This document shows, piece by piece, positions 1 through 6,350 of a stretch of 6,859 nt of DNA. A program made the position numbers and the translations under genes. The notes beneath the pieces were generated by a model. It made no database searches. It saw only the letters and a list, made by a program, of their open reading frames with translations, and was not told where the DNA came from. The DNA is from Methylococcaceae bacterium (GTDB lineage Bacteria > Pseudomonadota > Gammaproteobacteria > Methylococcales > Methylomonadaceae): the NCBI GenBank assembly GCA_030618325.1, contig JAUXDP010000171.1, positions 1 through 6,859 on the forward strand, read 5' to 3'. How positions within the stretch are numbered: position 1 is the first letter of the stretch; the number at the start of each line of letters is the position of its first letter.

Positions 1-12
1 ATTTTTCTAGGA

Positions 13-2211
13 TTAAGCAACGCTATCAATATTCGTATTAATCATATCAAGCTCTGTAAAATTATCATTCCCTTCTGGCTTATAAATTCGCACAGCAGTC
101 GGATAAGCGAATTCAAGATTGTTTTGTTTTAAAATATCAGCAATTTTAAACAAAACATCTTCTTTGACTTCCAGCCACATGCTCCAGTCAACTGATCTGG
201 AAAAGCAGTAGATTAATATATCGATGGAAAAGTCATTAAAACGGTCCATATAGACGAGTTGAGTTGACTTGATGCCTTGTGTATCTGCACGCGAGGTAAA
301 CCGAAATTGCTTACGTTTGTCACCGAATTGTTCTTTGGGATTGGCAATTTCAGTATGACCTTTAAGCATGGCTCTGATATCCTCAATAGCCTGGCGTATA
401 TCAGCCATATTGCTTTCATAAGTGACGCCAACACGCATTTTAATTCGCCGCCCTATTGCTCGCCGGTTCCAGTTTCTGACACTGGAAACAGAAATTACTG
501 AATTGGGAATAGTAATCAGGGCATTATCAAAGGTTCTGATGGTGGTGCTACGAAGACCAATTTGGACCGCTGTACCTTCAACTTCACCTATTTTCACCCA
601 GTCACCCAGGCTAAAAACATTGTCTACTAATAAAGTGACCCCTCCCAACAAATTTGAGAGGCTATCTTTTGCCGCTAGAGCAAATGCCAGACCGCCAATT
701 CCTAGAGTTGACATCAATGCGGTTATGCTAATCCCAAATCGATTTAACAATACCGAAACAGCAATAATCATAAACAAACCTTTGCTAATCTGGATGCCCA
801 AGTTGACTAATTCTTTGCGTAATTGTTTATTGCTTTTAGAAAATTTATCGAGTTGCATGACGATTACACTATCCATCACTTTGAAAATAATCCAAAGATA
901 GATGACTGTGTAAACAACAAAAACAAAGTCCTCTAAAGAAGATTTATATTCGGTTTTGTAAAGCAATGCATAAGTTGCCATATCCAGACTAAAAAATACG
1001 ATCAGGGCAAAAATAGGGTGCTTTAAAGAACGATATATTTCTTCAGAATGCCCTTCTCCAGGGTGGATAAAATATTTTTCGATCAACCAGCTTATCCCCT
1101 TGACGGCGAAGGGGTAACAAAAAACCACCAGTATCATGATAAGCAGGGAGACAATAATTCCGCCGGTATCGATACGCAAAGGGGCTAGTTTATGATTGAG
1201 TGGCCGGAGAACATCAAAGTTGTTAAAAAAAGCAATGGAAGACAGTAGGGAGAATTTCTGAAACCAATGAGTCGTAGCTATTTTGCCAGGATTAGTAATC
1301 ACAAAAGATAAGATATCCCGATAAGTTTTTTGGGTCCGATCTAATTCAGTATTGTTTTTTTTCAGTGCTGAGAACACTTTACTTGTGGAATCAAACTCTG
1401 GTACTTTATATTGTTTGATTTCTTTTCGGGTAGCATTTAATCGGACAACAGATTCATCAACGATTTCATCAACAGCCGTATAGTTCCGTGACGCATGAAT
1501 GAGGTACTGCAAGTAGTCCAAAGTATCATGAGAGACTTTGTAATAGGCCAGTTTGATTCTATCGCGTTGCACGGCAAGAACATTTCCACGTTCTTCATTG
1601 GCAACGATTCTTGAATTCAAAAAATTCTGATGTTTCGTTTTTTTTGGCACTGATAGATCATCAATTTTTGATTTCCCCAGCAAGACAGCCAACTTTTCCA
1701 GGATATTATTTTTTTTCCCCAGTATTTGATCAATGGCTTGCTCATTCTCTATCTGAGACATTTTTTGATTTAATAGCGTTAACTGCGCTAAGGCATCCAG
1801 AATTAACTCTTGATCAGATGGTGCTAGCTCAGGTAGTTCAAGCTTTTCCGCTAACTCATCCTCTTCACTGGCTGCATTGGTTGTTTTTGTATCTGTGCTT
1901 TGTTCTTCAGCAGGTGCATCGATTTCATTTTCTTTGCCTGACTCATCTGTTGACTGTGATTCTGCAGATTGGTCTTCATCTGAAACATGAATTTCACCTG
2001 TTTCATTTCCTGTAGTAGCTGAAATTTGTGGAACAGTTAGTTTTACCGACTCAGCTGAGTCGTGTTGTAATTGATTCTTTTGTTCTGCATTTATTTCCGT
2101 TTTTGCAGATAATTCGGTTTTTTCAGTTGTACTATCATTGCTATCGCAATAAGCAGGAAAGCTCGAAAGAATGAAAAATAAGAGAAGGAAAAGGCGGCTG
2201 GTGTGTTTCAT
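13..2211 (-). CDS. MscS-family mechanosensitive ion channel with a long periplasmic N-terminal domain
   Basis: Predicted inner-membrane channel that opens under membrane tension to release solutes during osmotic downshock. I start it at ATG 2211 (732 aa): this follows AAGG (2224-2221) by 9 nt and begins directly with a signal peptide (residues 1-22, MKHTSR then a Leu/Phe-rich core). The TTG 24 nt upstream only adds eight polar residues. Residues about 23-130 are acidic, Ser/Thr/Gln-rich and low in complexity; about 130-310 is charged and probably helical or coiled coil. Hydrophobic segments lie near 350-370, 396-416, 426-446 and 474-489, then the Gly/Ala-rich pore helix at about 493-527 (GIGGLAFALAAKDSLSN). 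The cytoplasmic beta domain follows (TTIRTFDNALITIPNS, about 555-571) and then the alpha/beta end. Five membrane spans plus a cleaved signal put the C-terminus in the cytoplasm, as expected. It lies 4 nt after panC and is probably the last gene of the operon. The subfamily and the gating stimulus are not determined. Confidence 0.9.
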   Translation of the reverse strand: MKHTSRLFLLLFFILSSFPAYCDSNDSTTEKTELSAKTEINAEQKNQLQHDSAESVKLTVPQISATTGNETGEIHVSDEDQSAESQSTDESGKENEIDAPAEEQSTDTKTTNAASEEDELAEKLELPELAPSDQELILDALAQLTLLNQKMSQIENEQAIDQILGKKNNILEKLAVLLGKSKIDDLSVPKKTKHQNFLNSRIVANEERGNVLAVQRDRIKLAYYKVSHDTLDYLQYLIHASRNYTAVDEIVDESVVRLNATRKEIKQYKVPEFDSTSKVFSALKKNNTELDRTQKTYRDILSFVITNPGKIATTHWFQKFSLLSSIAFFNNFDVLRPLNHKLAPLRIDTGGIIVSLLIMILVVFCYPFAVKGISWLIEKYFIHPGEGHSEEIYRSLKHPIFALIVFFSLDMATYALLYKTEYKSSLEDFVFVVYTVIYLWIIFKVMDSVIVMQLDKFSKSNKQLRKELVNLGIQISKGLFMIIAVSVLLNRFGISITALMSTLGIGGLAFALAAKDSLSNLLGGVTLLVDNVFSLGDWVKIGEVEGTAVQIGLRSTTIRTFDNALITIPNSVISVSSVRNWNRRAIGRRIKMRVGVTYESNMADIRQAIEDIRAMLKGHTEIANPKEQFGDKRKQFRFTSRADTQGIKSTQLVYMDRFNDFSIDILIYCFSRSVDWSMWLEVKEDVLFKIADILKQNNLEFAYPTAVRIYKPEGNDNFTELDMINTNIDSVA

Positions 2212-2215
2212 GTTC

Positions 2216-3061
2216 TTAGGCCTTGATAAAATCAAGATTGTCTATTAAACGGGTTTTACCCAATATTGCAGCAGTTATGATAACCAGTCGGGTATCAGAC
2301 GTTTTTGCTGGCTTTAAGTTATCACTATGGCATATGGAAAAATAATCTGGTTGAAATCCGAATTGTCGTAACCAGTTTATCTGTTGTTGCTCGATTTCGG
2401 TATATTTCTCATTTCCGACTAATATGGCATCTCTTGCACTCTGCAAAGCTTGGAAAAGCTTTGGGGCTTGGGCAGTTTGTTCTGGAGTTAAATAGCCATT
2501 TCTTGAGCTCATTGCCAAACCATCTGCTTCCCTCATAGTTGGTACAGCTTCAATGGTTACTGGGATATTCAAATCTCTAACCATGCGCCGAATGACCAGC
2601 AGTTGCTGAAAATCCTTTTTGCCGAAAAATGCCCTGTCCGGTTGCACGATGTTAAATAACTTGCAAACAATAGTTGCTACACCGGTAAAATGTCCATTTC
2701 TAGTAGTGCCACAGTGGCTATCAGATAAGCCTCTGACAGTTATTTCTGTTGAGGCATCAGTAAAATATATTTCTTCTTTTTCCGGTAAAAACAATACATC
2801 GACCTGGGCGTTATACAACTTGTTCTGGTCCTCTAAATCCGTCCGTGGATAACTGGAAAAGTCTTCCCCGGCCCCAAACTGGGTGGGATTTACAAAAATA
2901 CTGACAACTACTCGGTCGGTACATTTTTTGGCTTTCTGCACTAAAGATAAATGTCCTTGATGTAAATTCCCCATGGTGGGTACAAAGCCCACCTTTTCTT
3001 CAGCTTGTTGCCAGGATCTTATAATTTGGCGTAGTTGTTTGATGGAATGAACGGTCTGCAT
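2216..3061 (-). CDS. panC: Pantothenate synthetase (pantoate-beta-alanine ligase)
   Basis: Catalyses ATP-dependent condensation of pantoate with beta-alanine, via a pantoyl-adenylate intermediate, to give pantothenate (vitamin B5, the coenzyme A precursor); cytoplasmic. The 281-aa length matches the family. Motifs seen: FVPTMGNLHQGH (residues 26-37), holding the HIGH-type nucleotide signature HQGH at 34-37; FVNPTQFG (56-63); GHFTGV (123-128); FGKKDFQQL (146-154); and SSRNGYL (185-191), the ATP-binding KMSKS-like region. The ATG at 3061 overlaps the panB stop by one base (TAATG). No good Shine-Dalgarno sequence is visible close upstream, so translation probably depends on coupling to panB. It is followed 4 nt later by the MscS-type channel gene, whose likely ribosome-binding site lies in the last panC codons. 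panD, which supplies beta-alanine, is not in the window. Confidence 0.97.
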   Translation of the reverse strand: MQTVHSIKQLRQIIRSWQQAEEKVGFVPTMGNLHQGHLSLVQKAKKCTDRVVVSIFVNPTQFGAGEDFSSYPRTDLEDQNKLYNAQVDVLFLPEKEEIYFTDASTEITVRGLSDSHCGTTRNGHFTGVATIVCKLFNIVQPDRAFFGKKDFQQLLVIRRMVRDLNIPVTIEAVPTMREADGLAMSSRNGYLTPEQTAQAPKLFQALQSARDAILVGNEKYTEIEQQQINWLRQFGFQPDYFSICHSDNLKPAKTSDTRLVIITAAILGKTRLIDNLDFIKA

Positions 3062-3879
3062 TACTGATAAGTATGCTCTGAAGATGGAAAACGCAGTTGT
3101 TTAACTTCTTTAATATAATTGCTAATAGCTTCAGCTACACTGGATGCATTTTGCAAATAATTTTTTGAAAAACGTGGCCTATGACTAACGCCGATATCCA
3201 GTATGTCGTAAAGTACCAGTACTTGGCCATCACAATCGACACCGGCACCGATTCCTATTACTGGGATACTTAACTGGTTGGCAATATTTTTGCCAAGAAC
3301 TGCTGGTACACATTCTAAAACCAGTAAACTTGCACCCGCCTGTTCTAGTTTTAACGCATCAGATATTATTTTGTCTGCAGTAGATTTTTCTTTGCCCTGA
3401 ACAAGGTACCCGCCTAGCTGATTAATTGATTGTGGCAATAAGCCTAAATGGCCACATACAGGAATCCCTTGTGCAACTAGAAAGTTGATAATTTCTGGTT
3501 TGGTTCCTTCTAACTTTACCATTTGCGCCAAACCCTGCTGCATTAAGCGAGCGGCATTTTGCGCGGCTGCCTCTGGTGTGCTGTAGCTAAGAAATGGCAA
3601 ATCAGCAACAATAAAAGCCCTTGGGTTTGCCTGAGTGACGCATTGTGTATGATAGACAATGTCATCTACCCTGACTGGTATTGTCGTATCCTTACCCTGG
3701 ATTACCATGCCTAAGGAATCTCCGACTAAAATCAAATCAATACCTGCGTGATCCAGGACTGCTGAAAAGCTAGCATCATAGGCAGTCAAGCAGGTAATTT
3801 TTTCCCCTCTTTGCTTCATGGCTTGCAAATCAATTATTGATAGACTCTTTTTATTTTCTTGTGAAGGGTATTGGGTCAT
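3061..3879 (-). CDS. panB: 3-methyl-2-oxobutanoate hydroxymethyltransferase (ketopantoate hydroxymethyltransferase)
   Basis: First committed step of pantothenate synthesis: transfers a hydroxymethyl group from 5,10-methylene-tetrahydrofolate to alpha-ketoisovalerate, giving ketopantoate. The 272-aa product has the whole TIM-barrel family pattern. It shows KITCLTAYD (27-35), LVGDSLGMV (51-59) with metal-ligand Asp54, VADLPF (91-96) with metal-ligand Asp93, MVKLEG (120-125) with substrate-contact Lys122, GHLGLLPQ (143-150), LVLECVP (186-192) with the catalytic-type Glu189, and GIGAG (209-213). Roles are assigned by alignment with the E. coli enzyme from memory. The start ATG overlaps the folK stop as ATGA, which indicates translational coupling. 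Pairing with folK is biochemically sensible because PanB consumes a folate cofactor. Confidence 0.97.
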   Translation of the reverse strand: MTQYPSQENKKSLSIIDLQAMKQRGEKITCLTAYDASFSAVLDHAGIDLILVGDSLGMVIQGKDTTIPVRVDDIVYHTQCVTQANPRAFIVADLPFLSYSTPEAAAQNAARLMQQGLAQMVKLEGTKPEIINFLVAQGIPVCGHLGLLPQSINQLGGYLVQGKEKSTADKIISDALKLEQAGASLLVLECVPAVLGKNIANQLSIPVIGIGAGVDCDGQVLVLYDILDIGVSHRPRFSKNYLQNASSVAEAISNYIKEVKQLRFPSSEHTYQ

Positions 3880-4376
3880 GTCGTCATTTTTTCCAGGCCA
3901 TCAAACGGAATTTTTGCTATTAAATCAGAGATATGTCCAAATCCTGGAATATCAAGTTTCGGTGCTATTTCATAGAGGGGGTACAGCACAAACGTTCTAT
4001 CGGCAATACCATAATGAGGAATCAGTAAATCGGGAATATCAATGTGTTGATCTCCATAAAGCAATATATCAAGATCCAACGTCCGAGCAGTCCAGCGCTC
4101 ACCTTCACGTACCCGCCCTTGTTGATTTTCAATTTGTTGCAGGCGTCTTAACAGATCAATAGGTTTCAAGTTAGTATTTACGGCCATTACCGCATTGATG
4201 TAATCTGGCTGGTCTTTGTCCCCCATGGGTGAACTTTGATATAAGCTTGAAAAAGCAACTTCTTGCACTCTTTCTAAGCGATTGATTGCTACTCGAGCTT
4301 TTTTGATTTGCGTTACAGGATGTTCCAGATTACTGCCAAGGCCAATAAAGACAAGAGATAACTGTGGTTCTGACAT
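3876..4376 (-). CDS. folK: 2-amino-4-hydroxy-6-hydroxymethyldihydropteridine pyrophosphokinase (HPPK)
   Basis: Transfers pyrophosphate from ATP to 6-hydroxymethyl-7,8-dihydropterin, the step before dihydropteroate synthase in folate synthesis. At 166 aa it is slightly longer than E. coli HPPK. Visible motifs are FIGLGSNL (10-17), SSLYQSSPMG (43-52), DQPDYINAV (55-63) and the HPPK signature GRVREGERWTARTLDLDILL (87-106). That signature holds the two Mg-binding aspartates Asp101 and Asp103 and the ATP-contacting arginines. HYG follows at 121-123. The ATG at 4376 is the only usable start, because an in-frame TAG lies at 4385-4383. The nearest purine-rich site, AAGGAA (4398-4393), is 16 nt away, which is long. 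The gene follows pcnB by 33 nt and overlaps panB by 4 nt. Confidence 0.96.
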   Translation of the reverse strand: MSEPQLSLVFIGLGSNLEHPVTQIKKARVAINRLERVQEVAFSSLYQSSPMGDKDQPDYINAVMAVNTNLKPIDLLRRLQQIENQQGRVREGERWTARTLDLDILLYGDQHIDIPDLLIPHYGIADRTFVLYPLYEIAPKLDIPGFGHISDLIAKIPFDGLEKMTT

Positions 4377-4409
4377 GAGTTGCTATAGAAAGTTCCTTAG
4401 GCGGGTAAT

Positions 4410-5789
4410 CTATTGCTGACGAATAGGGCCTGGGTTGTTTGTCGATCCGGTTTTTTTCTGGTAACGGCTTTTTCTTCTATGAGATTTGTTTTTTTGTTGG
4501 CCGGTACCTTTCATCATTTGTTCCTGCTCGGCCGGATTGGTATCTTGAAATTTTGTCCACCATGCCGCTAGTGTTGGGTCTGCACCTCCTGTTTCTGCAC
4601 GGAGTAATAAAAAATCGTAAGCGGCTCTAAATCGGGGGTGGGTTAATAATTTCAAAGCTCTGGTGCCCGTTCGCCGTTTAAAGCGTGCCTGCAAAGTCCA
4701 AACTTCATTCATAGCCAGGCCTGCTCGCTTAGGAAAAGACGTGTGTTTTATCTGTCTCTTAATCTCTTCTCTGGCCGCTTCCTGATACGCTATAGCTTCA
4801 TGTTTTCCTTGTTGGATTTTTTCCTTGGCGTTAGCTTGCACAGGGTCCCATAAAAAGGCGGCTAGCAAAAAATAAGGCATTACACTTTTACCTTCACTAA
4901 TCCTGATGTCAGTATTTTCCAGTGCTTTAGCCAGAAATAGTCGGGGAAAACCGTGATCCTCGGTTTGTAAGCTCAAATCAGTGGCCGGAAAAAGCACTGA
5001 AAATAAACCAAAGTGCCTGAGCATTTCAAACGTTTGTACTGCGTGACCAGAAAGAAAAAGTTTTAAGACTTCATCATGCAATCGGGCGGGGGGAATATTG
5101 GCCAATAGGTCGGCCATTGTATGAATGGGTTGTTCGCTATCGGGATGTAGCTTAAAGCCCAGTTTCACCGCAAACCGAACAGCTCGCAACATTCTTACTG
5201 GATCCTCACGGTAACGCGTTTCAGGATCTCCAATGAGTTGTAGTATTCCTGCTTGGTGATCGGTCATACCGCCGACATAATCGACAACGGAAAAATCTTG
5301 GATATTGTAGTAAAGGGCATTTACGGTAAAATCCCTACGCCACACGTCCTCTTCAATTGTCCCGTAGATGTTATCGCGAAGTAAGCGACCATCTTCATGG
5401 ACACGGTCACGACTATTGTTTTCATTTTCGGTGCCGCGAAACGTTGCCACCTCAATGATTTCTCTGCCAAAATACACATGTGCCAGGCGAAATCGACGAC
5501 CTATCAGGCGACTATTTCGAAAAACCTGTTTAACTTGCTCGGGGCTGGCATTGGTAGCAACATCAAAATCTTTAGGTTCACAGCCCAATAATAAATCTCT
5601 GACACAGCCTCCAACCAGATAGGCATCAAAACCAGACTTATTCAAGTGATACAGAACTTTTAAAGCATTTTTACTAATATTTTTACGTGAAATATTGTGT
5701 TCTGAACGGGAATAAATCTGGGCTTTATTGCCCGTGACTGCTTTGTTTTTATTACCAGAGATGATTTTTTTTATGAACTTTAAAATAAT
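4410..5789 (-). CDS. pcnB: Poly(A) polymerase I, probably initiated at an AUU codon
   Basis: Adds 3' poly(A) tails to RNA, which promotes exonucleolytic decay and controls plasmid copy-number RNAs. Read from ATT 5789 it is 459 aa, close to E. coli PcnB. Motifs in that numbering: SRKNISKNALKVLYHLNKSG (about 33-52), nucleotidyltransferase VGGCVRD (59-65), metal-binding DFD (Asp74, Asp76), and LIGRRFRLAHV (95-105). The last is the signature that separates poly(A) polymerases from CCA-adding enzymes. RRDFTVNALYY (151-161) and REDPVRMLRAVRFA (194-207) follow. A basic C-terminal tail (about 433-446, KNKSHRRKSRYQKK) suits RNA binding. The only conventional start is TTG 5645. It has no ribosome-binding site and would remove the conserved segment before VGGCVRD. 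AGGA lies 6 nt before ATT 5789, and the frame closes upstream at TGA 5831-5829. Function is near certain; the start is strongly supported but not proven. Confidence 0.95.
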   Translation of the reverse strand: MILKFIKKIISGNKNKAVTGNKAQIYSRSEHNISRKNISKNALKVLYHLNKSGFDAYLVGGCVRDLLLGCEPKDFDVATNASPEQVKQVFRNSRLIGRRFRLAHVYFGREIIEVATFRGTENENNSRDRVHEDGRLLRDNIYGTIEEDVWRRDFTVNALYYNIQDFSVVDYVGGMTDHQAGILQLIGDPETRYREDPVRMLRAVRFAVKLGFKLHPDSEQPIHTMADLLANIPPARLHDEVLKLFLSGHAVQTFEMLRHFGLFSVLFPATDLSLQTEDHGFPRLFLAKALENTDIRISEGKSVMPYFLLAAFLWDPVQANAKEKIQQGKHEAIAYQEAAREEIKRQIKHTSFPKRAGLAMNEVWTLQARFKRRTGTRALKLLTHPRFRAAYDFLLLRAETGGADPTLAAWWTKFQDTNPAEQEQMMKGTGQQKNKSHRRKSRYQKKTGSTNNPGPIRQQ

Positions 5790-5795
5790 GTAGTG

Positions 5796-5799
5796 TCCT
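5796..5799 (-). promoter_or_regulatory. Shine-Dalgarno site for the AUU start of pcnB
   Basis: On the minus strand the sequence reads CAGGACACTAC followed by ATT ATT. AGGA ends 6 nt before the first ATT (5789) and 9 nt before the second (5786). Both spacings are workable and the first is near ideal. No comparable site precedes the TTG at 5645, so this element decides the start choice. Confidence 0.65.
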
Positions 5800-5842
5800 G
5801 TATTTTTGTTTCCATTTATCGCTTTGATTCATAACCACGCAA

Positions 5843-5872
5843 AGTATATATTCTTTAATCTAGAGACGGAAA
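5843..5872 (-). promoter_or_regulatory. Candidate sigma70 promoter for the pcnB operon
   Basis: The minus strand carries TATACT (5848-5843), five of six matches to the -10 consensus. Upstream at 18 nt is TTTCCG (5872-5867), a weak -35 with three of six matches. Transcription would start near 5836, giving a leader of about 46 nt before the AUU codon. The weak -35 would fit low pcnB expression. No other -10/-35 pair on this strand looked better, but AT-rich DNA gives chance matches easily. Confidence 0.35.
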
Positions 5873-6026
5873 ATATTGAAGGCTAAATGTCGGTTGGTGT
5901 ATTTGTCGCGAGTTGGGTAAAGCTTGAAGTAACACAAGACTTATTTCCCTAGCCGTTGCAATTTCTATCGCATGTTGCAGAATATGATACCATTTTTAAA
6001 AAAAACCGGCCCAAACCTAATATTGT

Positions 6027-6070
6027 TTTACATAATCCGATTTAATATAGTAAAATCGCCACTCTATAAA
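6027..6070 (+). promoter_or_regulatory. Candidate sigma70 promoter(s) for the plus-strand membrane-protein genes
   Basis: TTTACA (6027-6032, five of six to the -35 consensus) is followed after 18 nt by TAAAAT (6051-6056, five of six to the -10 consensus). An overlapping alternative is TTAATA (6042-6047), 17 nt, TATAAA (6065-6070). Either would give a leader of roughly 100 nt before the ATG at 6174. Both are consensus matches only. Confidence 0.4.
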
Positions 6071-6173
6071 AATTACACTTATTAAATAAGCTTTGGCTTG
6101 TTTTGGATTTTCTCAGCATAATTGCTAGGGCAAGATTCCTAATTAAGTCTCCCGAGGTTTGATAGAGGAAAGT

Positions 6174-6350
6174 ATGATTAAAAAAATTCTTGATGTATTA
6201 ATCGACCATCCAATAATAACCAGCATTCTGGTTGCTGATTTTTTTATTCTGTTATTGCACAAACCACCTGTTTTGTTCTCAGTGATCATGCTAGGTGCGC
6301 TGATGGCAATATGTATGTATCTGGGTCAAAAAGCGGCGATTTTTAAATAA
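6174..6350 (+). CDS. Small hypothetical two-helix membrane protein (58 aa)
   Basis: I do not recognise this family. The ATG at 6174 is preceded by AGAGGA (6164-6169) at 4 nt, a good ribosome-binding site; the TTG at 6159 has none at proper spacing, so I reject it. The product starts with a short amphipathic, basic segment (MIKKILDVLIDHP). Two hydrophobic stretches follow (about residues 14-28 and 33-50), split by HKPP, which would form a tight turn. The end is basic (GQKAAIFK). This fits a helical hairpin in the inner membrane. The gene has its own candidate promoter upstream. A strong hairpin plus T tract begins 27 nt after its stop. Its stop TAA overlaps an AUA codon that opens the RDD-protein frame, which suggests coupling of the two. 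It could be a regulatory small protein, a leader ORF or a partner of the RDD protein; none of these is shown. Confidence 0.65.
   Translation: MIKKILDVLIDHPIITSILVADFFILLLHKPPVLFSVIMLGALMAICMYLGQKAAIFK

Larger units (their letters stand above)
5790..6173. other. Divergent intergenic region between pcnB and the 58-residue membrane protein gene
   Basis: About 380 nt with no convincing gene, tRNA or known riboswitch. It is AT-rich and holds the candidate promoters for both directions. Also seen: a direct repeat GTTGCA at 5955-5960 and 5974-5979 (19 nt apart), a T5A8 tract at about 5994-6005, and a short AAGC-TTTG-GCTT hairpin near 6089-6100 that is too weak to call a terminator. A 21-codon ORF with a fair ribosome-binding site (5887-5952, plus strand) is possible but unsupported. 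Confidence 0.6.

Noticed and set aside
422..901. 159-codon plus-strand ORF opposite the channel gene
   Set aside because: Antisense shadow of the conserved MscS domain; composition shows no family features and there is no ribosome-binding site.
1611..2015. 134-codon plus-strand ORF opposite the acidic region of the channel gene
   Set aside because: Shadow of the Glu/Asp/Ser-rich tract, whose reverse complement reads as Leu/Phe/His-rich sequence.
2122..2211. Lipoprotein signal in the channel's N-terminus (cysteine at residue 22)
   Set aside because: The residues before the cysteine are FPAY, which do not fit the lipobox (Leu-Ala/Ser-Gly/Ala-Cys); a signal peptidase I type site is more likely.
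2212..2235. TTG 2235 as the start of the MscS-type channel
   Set aside because: It adds eight polar residues before a clean signal peptide, overlaps the end of panC, and ATG 2211 has AAGG at 9 nt.
3818..4162. 114-codon plus-strand ORF across the folK/panB junction
   Set aside because: Antisense to two well-identified enzymes, with no recognisable domain.
5887..5952. 21-codon plus-strand ORF (MSVGVFVASW...) with GAAGG before the ATG
   Set aside because: The ribosome-binding site is fair, but the ORF is very short, has no recognisable features and may be chance in AT-rich intergenic DNA.
5955..5979. Direct repeat GTTGCA as an operator
   Set aside because: Only six bases, two copies, 19 nt apart; too little to separate from chance.
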